Positions 19,112 through 27,947 of a stretch of 64,000 nt of DNA are shown piece by piece. Under the pieces are notes generated by a model. The model did not search any database and was not told the DNA's origin. It saw nothing but the letters and a program-made list of their open reading frames with translations. Source of the stretch: Mycobacterium sp. AZCC_0083. GTDB taxonomy: Bacteria > Actinomycetota > Actinomycetes > Mycobacteriales > Mycobacteriaceae. The stretch's first letter is position 1, and each line of letters opens with the position of its first letter. The position numbers and the translations under genes are program-made. The stretch lies in the NCBI RefSeq assembly GCF_014202335.1, contig NZ_JACHGP010000004.1:202024-266023 (forward strand), given 5' to 3'.

Positions 19112-20020
19112 TCAGGTCAGCTGCGCCGACGTGTAGGACGCGTTGAAGAACCCGGTCATGGCGTCGTCGGAAGGGAAGGCGAGGCCATTGGCGACGAACT
19201 CGTCCTCGGCGGTCACCGTCGAGGTGTGCCAGCCGCGCTGATGGAGATATTCGACGACGCTGTTGCGCTCGCCCATATAGCTCAGCTCCGACGGGTCGGC
19301 GATGTCCAGCCCCTTGGCTCGCTGGCTGGCGCCGAATGCGCGGATCCGGTCGTTGGTCAGCGCCTCCATGTCCGGCAACCAGTCGGTGGCGATACGGCTG
19401 CCCGGCGCGGACAGTCGGGTGATTTCGTCGAACAGCCGGTCCTGCGCCTCCGGCGGCAGATAGCCCAGAAGCCCCTCGGCGATCCACGCCGTTGGCACCT
19501 TGGTATCGAACCCGGCCAGCAGCAGTTGCCGTGTCCAGTTCCTGCGCAGGTCGATGCCGACGGAGTGCAGAGTGGCCGTCGGGGTGACGCCGAGCTCGGC
19601 CAAGGTGCGTTCCTTGAAATCGATCACCTCTGGCTGGTCCACCTCGAACACCGTCGTTCCCAACGGCCATTGCAGGCGGTACGCCCGGGCGTCGAGACCG
19701 GAGGCCAGGATGACCGCCTGCCGCAGGCCGGCGTCGGTCGCCGAGGTGAAGAAGTCGTCGAAGTACTTGGTGCGGACGGCCATGCCGTCGGCCAGGTGCC
19801 GCGTGTCGAGGACCGGGTTGTCTTCGTCGGCCTCGATCTGACCAAGAGCCATCTTGATGAAGAAGTCGACACCGACGGCGCGGACCAGGGGTTCGGCGAA
19901 CGGGTCCTCGATCAGTGGGTTGGGGCCCAGTGAGGCGGGCGAGCGAGCGGCCGCAACGCCGGTCGCGGTCGCACCGACACCGGAGGCCAGATCCCACGTG
20001 TCGCCGTCGGTACGAGGCAT
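19112..20020 (-). CDS. SAM-dependent methyltransferase of the mycobacterial leucine-carboxyl-methyltransferase-like family
   Basis: This 302-aa protein belongs to the large mycobacterial putative S-adenosylmethionine-dependent methyltransferase family (Rv0893c-type, LCM-like fold). Visible family blocks are DLASGVGATATGVAAAR at the N terminus, ASGLDARAYRLQWP as motif I, VFEVDQPEVIDFK, and TAWIAEGLLGYLP. Substrates are generally unknown. It lies between the DUF2537 gene and sepH, where M. tuberculosis has no gene, so it is an insertion relative to that genome. A promoter is expected in the 116-bp gap after sepH; a 12-bp palindrome AGACGGCCGTCT lies at 20101-20112. Confidence 0.88.
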   Translation of the reverse strand: MPRTDGDTWDLASGVGATATGVAAARSPASLGPNPLIEDPFAEPLVRAVGVDFFIKMALGQIEADEDNPVLDTRHLADGMAVRTKYFDDFFTSATDAGLRQAVILASGLDARAYRLQWPLGTTVFEVDQPEVIDFKERTLAELGVTPTATLHSVGIDLRRNWTRQLLLAGFDTKVPTAWIAEGLLGYLPPEAQDRLFDEITRLSAPGSRIATDWLPDMEALTNDRIRAFGASQRAKGLDIADPSELSYMGERNSVVEYLHQRGWHTSTVTAEDEFVANGLAFPSDDAMTGFFNASYTSAQLT

Positions 20021-20136
20021 GAATTCACGTCCTTAGCTGCGGAATCACCGAGATTAGTTAGTCGGCTTAATCAATGATGCCACAGCATGCGGCCATGCGC
20101 AGACGGCCGTCTTTCGGTGAAGGAGTCAGGCGCCGG

Positions 20137-20934
20137 TCACGGCTGGGTGCCGGAGCGCACGCCAAGCAGGACGTCCTCCCAGCCGGGCACTTCGGGCTTG
20201 CGCTTGCGGGCGCGCGCAGGCTTCGGCGCAGCAGGCTCGGGTTCCGGTGTGACGGGCTCGGGTGTGAAGAGCTCTGGCGCGACGACCGGGATCGGTTCGG
20301 TGAAGTCGAGCGTGGGCACCGGCGCCACCGAACGCAGCGGCGGGCGGGAGAAGTGCGGATCGATGAGCTCGGCGGCGGCATCGTCGAACGGCGTCACGGT
20401 GCCACCGTGCGCGCCGGGGGTGAAGCGGAAGTGCGCGGCGTTGTCGGATCTGCCTGCCTTCCAGGTCAGCTGCACGGTCCAGCGGCCGTCCTCGTTGCGC
20501 CAGGCATCCCAAGAGGTGCCTTCGGGATCGAGGCCACGGGACACCAGGGCGGTCGTGATCGTCTCCAGCAGCGTCATGACGGTGGGCCCGTCGGCCAATA
20601 CCGGGTGGGAGGCGGTGGCCAGCTCCGCCGCGCGAGAGCGTTCCAGCAACACGGGGTGGGCGAATCGCTCGACTCGACTCATGCTTTCGCCGGAGGCCGA
20701 AGCGATCTGCTCGACGGATGCACCCGCGCGAATTCTGGCTTGAATGTCCTTGGGACGCAGCACGCTTGGAATCTCAGCCTCGATCTTGGGTGGAGTGAAA
20801 CTGGCGTTCTCGCCGTTCAGTGCAGCGTGCAATCGGTCGTCTGGGGTCAGCACGAACTTGTCTGAAGAGTCGGCTGTTTCGCAGATGATGCGTTTGCCGT
20901 CGATGTCTAGTCCGACGACCTTGAGTTCTCGCAT
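20137..20934 (-). CDS. sepH: Septation protein SepH
   Basis: SepH binds FtsZ and promotes Z-ring assembly in actinobacteria. The 265-aa protein starts with MRELKVVGLDIDGKRIICE, followed by the DUF3071 domain with a helix-turn-helix-like segment LRPKDIQARIRAGASVEQIA at about residues 60-80. The second half is Pro/Glu-rich and disordered and ends in a basic RARKRKPEVPGWEDVLLG. The ATG at 20934 is chosen because AGGAGGTCGGC precedes it; 13 more in-frame codons exist upstream. It corresponds to Rv0883c. The nearest upstream gene on the strand is serC, 127 bp away. Confidence 0.9.
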   Translation of the reverse strand: MRELKVVGLDIDGKRIICETADSSDKFVLTPDDRLHAALNGENASFTPPKIEAEIPSVLRPKDIQARIRAGASVEQIASASGESMSRVERFAHPVLLERSRAAELATASHPVLADGPTVMTLLETITTALVSRGLDPEGTSWDAWRNEDGRWTVQLTWKAGRSDNAAHFRFTPGAHGGTVTPFDDAAAELIDPHFSRPPLRSVAPVPTLDFTEPIPVVAPELFTPEPVTPEPEPAAPKPARARKRKPEVPGWEDVLLGVRSGTQP

Positions 20935-21023
20935 GCCGACCTCCTCCTGGCCGCCGGACGAAGCGCGGCTCAACGGGTGACCCTACTGCGTTATCGGGCC
21001 GTTACCGCTTCTGACACGCGGTT

Positions 21024-21051
21024 ATGAGCGCTTGCGCGAAGAACAGACGGC
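21024..21051. repeat. 28-bp dispersed repeat, copy 1 (ATGAGCGCTTGCGCGAAGA core)
   Basis: The sequence from 21024 matches 57198-57225 at 26 of 28 positions. Here it lies in the gap between sepH and the end of serC, 9 bp from the serC stop. The core AGCGCTTGCGC contains the palindrome AGCGCT/GCGC. It appears to be a short interspersed mycobacterial repeat. Confidence 0.6.
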
Positions 21052-21060
21052 GCGAGCAGG

Positions 21061-22176
<1,116 letters not shown>

Positions 22177-22188
22177 CTAATGGCGCGA

Positions 22189-22953
22189 TCAGGTGGTCAG
22201 GATGCGGGCACCGTCGCGCGTGATCGCGACGGTGTGCTCGCTGTGCGCTGCCCTGGCGCCGGTCGCCGTGCGCAGCGTCCAGCCATCCGAGTCGTGCCGG
22301 TATCCGTCGGTGCCGTCGGCGATCAGCATCGGCTCGATGGCGATCACCAGACCGGGGCGCAGTTTCATGCCCTTGCCGCGGCGACCTTCGTTGGGCACGT
22401 GGGGATCTTCGTGCATGGTGCGTCCGATGCCGTGGCCGCCGTGATCGGCGAGCATGCCGTAGCCGGCACCGCGGGCCACCTTCTCGATGGCGTACCCGAT
22501 GTCACCGAGCGTGTTGCCCGACCGGACCGCGGCGATCCCGGCCGCCAGCGCCGCGTCGGTGGCGGCGATCAGCGCGGCGTCCTGCGTGCGGGGTGTCCCG
22601 ACGATGAAGCTGCGGGCCGCATCGCCGCACCACCCTCGCAGGGTGGCGCCGAAGTCCACTGACACCAGGTCGCCGTCGGCCAGCACCTCGGCGTTGGGGA
22701 CGCCGTGCACGATGGCGTCGTTGACGCTGGTGCACAGCACTGCGGGGAACGGCGACGGCGCCCAGTCCGGGTGGTAGTTGAGGAAGGGCGAGGTGGCGCC
22801 GTGTCGGGCGAGCACGTCAGCAGCGACCTTGTCGAGGTCGGCGGTGGTGCGTCCCGGTTGCGCGTGGCCGATGACGGCCCGCAGAGCTTCGGCCACGACG
22901 GCGCCTGCGGCGGCCATCGCCTCGATCTCGGATTCGGTCTTCAGCTGGACCAT
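22189..22953 (-). CDS. map: Type I methionine aminopeptidase
   Basis: This enzyme removes N-terminal Met from nascent proteins. The 254-aa protein has the full metal-binding set: substrate His in IVHGVPNAE, Asp in SVDFGATLRGWCGDAARSF (two Asp), His in HGGHGIGRTMHEDP, Glu in IAIEPML and Glu in SEHTVAITRDG. It lacks the SH3-binding N-terminal extension of some mycobacterial paralogues. M. tuberculosis has two map genes elsewhere (mapA, mapB) and none here, so this is likely an extra copy. The ATG at 22951-22953 touches a perfect 26-bp operator, with no Shine-Dalgarno, so a leaderless or very short leader transcript is likely. serC follows in the same operon. Confidence 0.93.
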   Translation of the reverse strand: MVQLKTESEIEAMAAAGAVVAEALRAVIGHAQPGRTTADLDKVAADVLARHGATSPFLNYHPDWAPSPFPAVLCTSVNDAIVHGVPNAEVLADGDLVSVDFGATLRGWCGDAARSFIVGTPRTQDAALIAATDAALAAGIAAVRSGNTLGDIGYAIEKVARGAGYGMLADHGGHGIGRTMHEDPHVPNEGRRGKGMKLRPGLVIAIEPMLIADGTDGYRHDSDGWTLRTATGARAAHSEHTVAITRDGARILTT

Positions 22954-22978
22954 CACATGTGACTCACATCACATGTGA
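22953..22978. promoter_or_regulatory. Perfect CRP-type operator between map and the diiron oxygenase gene
   Basis: Two copies of the palindrome TCACATGTGA (22953-22962 and 22969-22978) are separated by CTCACA. The inner sequence TGTGA-N6-TCACA (22958-22973) is an exact match to the CRP consensus used by mycobacterial Rv3676. It overlaps the first base of the map start and lies 112 bp upstream of the divergent gene. In M. tuberculosis the serC-Rv0885 gap is reported to be CRP controlled, and this is the same junction with map inserted. Confidence 0.75.
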
Positions 22979-23090
22979 CTGGCATTACCTGGCTGGACCA
23001 CATCTCAGGAACCCCCTGTTCAATTCCTGGGACCTCCGGTACCGTGTTGTACATCAAGCAGGTCAATGTAAACCTCAGGAGAGGGTTCGA

Positions 23091-24104
23091 ATGGCTCGCA
23101 CGAAGATGATCACGCGTTGGCGTCGGAACATGGATGTGACCGACGACGCCGGATACGTCGACATGCTCACCACACTGTCTGAGGGGTCGGTGCGGCGCAA
23201 CTTCAACCCGTACACCGACATCGACTGGAACTCCCCGGAGTTCGAGGTCACCGACAACGATCCGCGCTGGGTCCTCCCGGGCACCGACCCGCTCGGCCGC
23301 CATCCCTGGTACCAGTCGCAGCCGCTCGAGCAGCAGATCAAGATCGGCATGTGGCGCCAGGCCAACGTGGCCAAGGTCGGCCTGCACTTCGAATCGATCC
23401 TCATCCGGGGCTTGATGGAGTACGCCTTCTGGGCGCCCAACGGCTCGCCGGAGTACCGGTACTGCCTGCACGAGGCCGTCGAAGAGTGCAACCACACCAT
23501 GATGTTCCAGGAGATGGTGAACCGCATCGGTGTCGACGTGCCTGGCATGCCGCGGCTGCTGAAGTGGATTCAGCCGCTCATCCCGCTGGTCGCCGGTCCG
23601 CTGCCGATCCCGTTCTGGTTCGGCATCCTCGCGGGCGAGGAGCCCATCGACCACACCCAGAAGAACGTGTTGCGCGAAGGCAAGACGCTGCACCCGATCA
23701 TGGAGCGGGTGATGGCCATCCACGTCGCGGAGGAGGCCAGGCACATCTCGTTCGCGCACGAGTACCTGCGCAAGCGGCTTCCGCACCTGCCGTGGCGCAA
23801 GCGGTTCCTGCTGTCGGTGTACGTCCCGCTGACCATGCGGATCCTGTGCTCGGCCATCATCGTTCCGCCGCGTTCGTTCTGGAAGACGTTCGACATCCCG
23901 CGCTCGGTGCGCAAGGACGTGTTCTTCCGCTCGCCGGAGTCGCGGCAGATGCTGCGCGACATGTTCGGTGACGTCCGGATGCTGTGCCACGACACCGGTC
24001 TGATCAACCCGGCCGCCAAGCTCGTCTGGCGGATCTGCAAGATCGACGGCAGGCCAAGCCGGTTCCGCAGTGAGCCGCAACGCCAGCACGTCGTCGCGGC
24101 GTAA
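23091..24104 (+). CDS. AurF-like diiron oxygenase (Rv0885-like)
   Basis: This 337-aa protein resembles the p-aminobenzoate N-oxygenase AurF/diiron oxygenase family. Carboxylate and His ligands are visible in HEAVEECNHTMMFQEM (E-x-x-H) and in AIHVAEEARHISFAHEYL (E-E-x-x-H). The substrate is not known; it could be an amine or lipid. The start ATG at 23091 is preceded by AGGAGAGGG. It is followed 23 nt later by fprB, which encodes a ferredoxin-ferredoxin reductase fusion. An electron-transfer partnership with that protein is a reasonable inference. The upstream region carries the CRP-type operator. Confidence 0.87.
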   Translation: MARTKMITRWRRNMDVTDDAGYVDMLTTLSEGSVRRNFNPYTDIDWNSPEFEVTDNDPRWVLPGTDPLGRHPWYQSQPLEQQIKIGMWRQANVAKVGLHFESILIRGLMEYAFWAPNGSPEYRYCLHEAVEECNHTMMFQEMVNRIGVDVPGMPRLLKWIQPLIPLVAGPLPIPFWFGILAGEEPIDHTQKNVLREGKTLHPIMERVMAIHVAEEARHISFAHEYLRKRLPHLPWRKRFLLSVYVPLTMRILCSAIIVPPRSFWKTFDIPRSVRKDVFFRSPESRQMLRDMFGDVRMLCHDTGLINPAAKLVWRICKIDGRPSRFRSEPQRQHVVAA

Positions 24105-24127
24105 CCGGATCAACGCCGGAGACCTTC

Positions 24128-25807
24128 GTGCCCCATGTGATCACCCAGTCGTGCTGTAGCGACGGGTCCTGTGTCTACGCCTGCCCGGTGAACTGCATTC
24201 ATCCGTCACCGGACGAGCCGGGCTTCGCCACGGCCGAGATGCTCTACATCGATCCGGCATCGTGCGTGGACTGCGGCGCGTGTGTGTCGGCGTGCCCGGT
24301 CGGGGCCATCTCGACCGCCTCGAAGCTGGTGGAATCGCCGTTCATCGAGCTCAACGCGGCGTTCTATCCGACGCGGCGGGCCGACGAGAAGGTTCCGCCG
24401 ACCTCGAAGCTGGCACCCGTGATCGAAGCGCCGAATATCAGGCCGCGCTCCGGTGGCCCGCTCACCGTGGCCATCGTCGGGTCGGGGCCAGCCGCCATGT
24501 ACGCCGCAGACGAGCTGCTCACGCAGAAGGGCGTGCGGGTCAACGTCTTCGAGAAGTTGCCAACCCCCTACGGACTGGTCCGCGCCGGCGTCGCGCCCGA
24601 CCATCAGAGCACCAAGCGGGTGACCCGGCTGTTCGACGGAATGTCGCGGCTGCCCGGGTTCTCGTTCTACCTCAACCTCGAGATCGGTCGGGACGTCAGC
24701 CACGCCGAACTGCTGGCCCACCATCACGCGGTTCTCTACGCAGTCGGTGCACCCAACGACCGCCGGCTCGACGTCGAGGGCATCGACTTGGCACGCAGCG
24801 GCACGGCCACCGAGATGGTGGCCTGGATCAACGGCCATCCCGAGTTCGCCGATCTGCCCGTCGATCTCAGTCACGAACGCGTGGTCGTCATCGGCAACGG
24901 CAACGTCGCCCTCGACGTGGCGCGCGTGCTGACCACCGACCCGGACGACCTCGCGCGCACCGACATCGCCGACCACGCCCTTGCCGTGCTGCGCGGATCG
25001 CACGTGCGGGAGGTCGTCATCGCGGCGCGGCGTGGCCCGGCGGAGTCGGCGTTCACGCTGCCGGAGTTGATCGGGCTGACCGCGAAGTGCGACGTGGTGC
25101 TCGACGCGGCCGACCACGAACTCGTTCAACGCGACCTCGCGGAAGTGTCGGACTCCTTGACCCGCAACAAACTCGAGATCCTCGCGAAGCTCGGCGACGC
25201 CTCCGCGCCGATCGACGGCCCCCGGATCCGGCTGGCCTACCGCATGACCCCGCAGCGCGTCCTCGGCACGGATCGAGTGGTGGGCGTGGCGTTCACCGCC
25301 ACCGGTAGCGACGAGATCCGCACCGTCGAGGCCGGGCTGGTGCTCACCTCGATTGGCTACCGCGGCAAGCCCATTCGCGACCTGCCGTTCGACGACGACG
25401 CCTGCGTGGTGCCCAACACCGGCGGTCGCGTGGTCGACCCCACCTCGAATACACCGGTGCGCGGTGCCTACGTCGCAGGCTGGATCAAGCGCGGACCCAC
25501 CGGGTTCATCGGCACCAACAAGTCGTGCGCCGCCGAGACCGTGCACGAACTGGTAGCCGACTACAACGACGGTCGGCTCCACGACCCCGTTGCGCGGCCG
25601 GCAGCGCTGGACCGGCTCGTCCGCGAGCGCAGGCCCGAGGTGGTCGACAGCGCCGGGTGGAAGGCGATCGACGCGGCGGAGATCTCCCGCGGGGGAGGCG
25701 ACCGACCCCGCAACAAGTTCACCTCGGTCGAGGACATGCTCGCCGCCGCGGCGACCGCGCCAACGCCGTCAATGGGGCGCCGGCTGCTCGCCGGCTTGCG
25801 CCGCTAG
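24128..25807 (+). CDS. fprB: Ferredoxin/ferredoxin-NADP+ reductase FprB
   Basis: This 559-aa fusion has an N-terminal 7Fe/8Fe-type ferredoxin of about 65 residues. Its cysteines are in SCCSDGSCVYACPVNCIHP and ASCVDCGACVSACPVGAI. An FAD- and NADP-binding reductase follows, with AIVGSGPAAMYAADEL (FAD Rossmann), VIGNGNVALDVARVL (NADP Rossmann) and the FAD-contacting GAYVAGWIKRGPTGFIGTN. It moves electrons from NADPH to ferredoxin or to an oxygenase. Length and layout match M. tuberculosis FprB (Rv0886). The GTG start gives MPHVITQSCC. Confidence 0.95.
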   Translation: MPHVITQSCCSDGSCVYACPVNCIHPSPDEPGFATAEMLYIDPASCVDCGACVSACPVGAISTASKLVESPFIELNAAFYPTRRADEKVPPTSKLAPVIEAPNIRPRSGGPLTVAIVGSGPAAMYAADELLTQKGVRVNVFEKLPTPYGLVRAGVAPDHQSTKRVTRLFDGMSRLPGFSFYLNLEIGRDVSHAELLAHHHAVLYAVGAPNDRRLDVEGIDLARSGTATEMVAWINGHPEFADLPVDLSHERVVVIGNGNVALDVARVLTTDPDDLARTDIADHALAVLRGSHVREVVIAARRGPAESAFTLPELIGLTAKCDVVLDAADHELVQRDLAEVSDSLTRNKLEILAKLGDASAPIDGPRIRLAYRMTPQRVLGTDRVVGVAFTATGSDEIRTVEAGLVLTSIGYRGKPIRDLPFDDDACVVPNTGGRVVDPTSNTPVRGAYVAGWIKRGPTGFIGTNKSCAAETVHELVADYNDGRLHDPVARPAALDRLVRERRPEVVDSAGWKAIDAAEISRGGGDRPRNKFTSVEDMLAAAATAPTPSMGRRLLAGLRR

Positions 25808-25817
25808 ACACTCGTCG

Positions 25818-26204
25818 CTAGTCCCTCAACGTCTCGGCGCGCACGCAGACGGCTTCCAGTCGTCGTGTGATGACGGTCCCGGCCGGCAGTCGTCTCGCGA
25901 GTTCCAGGTTCTCGTCGGTGACGTCGCATGCCCACGCGGTCGGCCAGCCACCATCGGCGAGGCTGGTTTGGAAAGCCAGGATCATGTCGTCAGGCGTCAT
26001 CTCCGACTCCACGACGATGGCGGTGGTGGTGGCCCGGTGTGACGCCGCCCCTGCGAAACCCCTGCCGCATCCGCACCCGCCATCGGGGTCCTCGCGGCCC
26101 CTTCGGCAGGGCTCCTGAATCCACACCAATTCGCCCTCGATGCAGTAGTGGTAGTCGTTCGCCTCCATGCCCTGGGTCAGTCCGGTGGCGACGAGGATCT
26201 TCAT
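25818..26204 (-). CDS. Small Cys-rich-motif protein of unknown function beside the HNH gene
   Basis: The 128-aa product starts MKILVATGLTQGMEANDYHYC and contains a Gly-Cys-Gly-Cys-Gly-Arg motif (GGCGCGRGFAG) at about residues 43-52, followed by VESEMTPDDMILAF. No catalytic signature is recognised. It resembles a family of actinobacterial short proteins with an N-terminal MKILVATG strand. The ATG at 26204 is preceded by GAAGGAGC. It lies 26 nt after the HNH gene stop on the same strand, so the two are likely co-transcribed. Function is unknown. Confidence 0.75.
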   Translation of the reverse strand: MKILVATGLTQGMEANDYHYCIEGELVWIQEPCRRGREDPDGGCGCGRGFAGAASHRATTTAIVVESEMTPDDMILAFQTSLADGGWPTAWACDVTDENLELARRLPAGTVITRRLEAVCVRAETLRD

Positions 26205-26230
26205 GGCTAATGCTCCTTCGGCGTGGTGGA

Positions 26231-27844
26231 TCAGAACGGTGGTTTGTCGCCGCCGGGTGTCCGCGGCGGTGGGGGAGGCGGCACCCAGTCGGCGCTGATG
26301 TTGACGTCCTCGAGCGGTTCGTTGACCCAGGTGCACCACGGGCTGGTGCTGGGATGGCCGCCCTTGAGGACCAGAAGTGTCTTGCGCATGTTGTTGCGCC
26401 ACATGCGCAGATCGACTTCTAGGTACCGGCCGCGATTGATGCGCCGGGTCTCGGCGTTGGGCGCGCGCAACGCATTGAGCTTGCGGCGTGCGAGTGCGGT
26501 GCGGGCCGTTTTCTCGCGGCGGCGGCTGTGTCTTCGTGGCTCGGGTTCGGCGCATGGGCCGCCGGGCTTGGGGCGTGGGCCGCGCATCTGGGGAAAGAGT
26601 TCGGCGCCGGCGGGGGTGTTGCGATAGACCCGTCCCGTCGGCGACGTCAACACGACAGTCCCGTCGGGAAACTGCTCATCACGCCACCCGCCCGGACCAT
26701 CGTGAAACGTCTTGATCCGGTGGTGATGCCGGCAGTAGCACTTGTTGTTGCTCGGCACGGTCAACCCGCCAGCGCTGGGTCTGACGTGGTTGAAGGGGAT
26801 GGTGTGATCGATGTCGGCGAACCATGCCGAGCGGTCGCACCCGGGAAAGCAACACAACAGATCGCGACACCGGATCCAGCGCTCGAGTGCCGCACCGGGT
26901 TGATACCGCAACGCTGCGGCGTCGGTCACCGCGGGTTCGGAAAGCATTCGCAGCGTGGCAGATTCGGCGAGTTGGCGGACTTGGTCGGCGTCGATCACCC
27001 CGTAGCCCTCGAGATGGCCGGGCTGATCACTGGACCCGTCGACGGTTTCTTGGCTGGCGATCACGTTGATGACGAACCGTGGCAGCGCCGTCGACTCGCC
27101 GATGACGCGTGCGGGGCAGTCGGCTCGATTGCAGTTGCAGGCCAGTGTGCCGCCTTCGCTGAGTGCGACCAGTGCGTCGGCGCGTCGCTGGGCGATGGTG
27201 CGCGTGTCATGGGTGCACACCGAGGTCGCCATTTCCGAGAGTCGCTTGTCGACGATGGCGGCGGCGGGCGCAGACAATGCACCGTCGAGTCGCGCCATGC
27301 CGTTGGGTTGCGCGGTGACGTTCACGCGGCGCTCGTTGTCGGCGGTGACGCGGCGTTCCTTGGCGGCTTCGGGATCGATGTCCTGGACCGCCGCGTCCAG
27401 TGCGTTGATGATGCGGCGCCGTGACCAGCACTGCCAGTTGATGATTCGTTCGGCCATCGACCGATCCAGCTGCGGCATCAATGCATCGTCGACCAGGTCG
27501 GTACGGGTGATGATCAGCGCCACGGTCGACCAATCGGTCCGGCCTGTTGCGAGCAACTTGCGGACCTCGGGCAGTCGGGTGTCCAGAGCCTCGGCCTGGC
27601 CGACCATCTTGTTGGCGGCCATCATGGACTTGTTCATCGCGGCCGACACCTCGGCGCACGTCCGGGTGAACCCGGTGATCAACGCATACCCGGGGTCGTC
27701 AGACGATGTGCCCTCGGCTTCGCCGGTGCGATGCCACAACAGCGCGGCGATGGCTGTCATCCGTCGCGAGATGAGGACGGACTCCTCACGCTGGCAGTCC
27801 TCGATCTCTCCGACCAGAATGTCAGGCCACGCCGTCTCGAACAT
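26231..27844 (-). CDS. 13E12-repeat/DUF222 HNH endonuclease family protein
   Basis: This 537-aa protein belongs to the mycobacterial 13E12/REP13E12-like family. Residues 1 to about 290 are a helical DUF222 region. An HNH nuclease domain follows with CFPGCDRSAW, ADIDHTIPFNHV, a second Cys-rich pair in NNKCYCRHHHRIKTFHD, and the TSPTGRVY segment. The C-terminal 130 residues are Pro/Arg-rich. In M. tuberculosis the repeats of this family are att sites for phage or carry mobile-element sequence. The domain looks intact. A role as a homing-type or element-associated nuclease is inferred. It is absent from this place in Rv0861c-Rv0903c. Confidence 0.85.
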   Translation of the reverse strand: MFETAWPDILVGEIEDCQREESVLISRRMTAIAALLWHRTGEAEGTSSDDPGYALITGFTRTCAEVSAAMNKSMMAANKMVGQAEALDTRLPEVRKLLATGRTDWSTVALIITRTDLVDDALMPQLDRSMAERIINWQCWSRRRIINALDAAVQDIDPEAAKERRVTADNERRVNVTAQPNGMARLDGALSAPAAAIVDKRLSEMATSVCTHDTRTIAQRRADALVALSEGGTLACNCNRADCPARVIGESTALPRFVINVIASQETVDGSSDQPGHLEGYGVIDADQVRQLAESATLRMLSEPAVTDAAALRYQPGAALERWIRCRDLLCCFPGCDRSAWFADIDHTIPFNHVRPSAGGLTVPSNNKCYCRHHHRIKTFHDGPGGWRDEQFPDGTVVLTSPTGRVYRNTPAGAELFPQMRGPRPKPGGPCAEPEPRRHSRRREKTARTALARRKLNALRAPNAETRRINRGRYLEVDLRMWRNNMRKTLLVLKGGHPSTSPWCTWVNEPLEDVNISADWVPPPPPPRTPGGDKPPF

Positions 27845-27947
27845 ACGTTCGATTATGCCACTGCCCTACGACGCGGGTCGAAGTTATCCACAGGCCGACT
27901 TTCCTGAATTCAGGGCGGTGGTTCTGGTGTCGGCGTATGCAAGTCAG

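Noticed and set aside
20101..20112. AGACGGCCGTCT as a terminator after the methyltransferase gene
   Set aside because: It lacks a loop and lies upstream, not downstream, of the methyltransferase gene.
22953..24113. 386-codon open frame opposite the diiron oxygenase
   Set aside because: The sense frame has clear metal-binding motifs and a good ribosome site; the antisense product is Arg/His/Asp-rich with no known domain.
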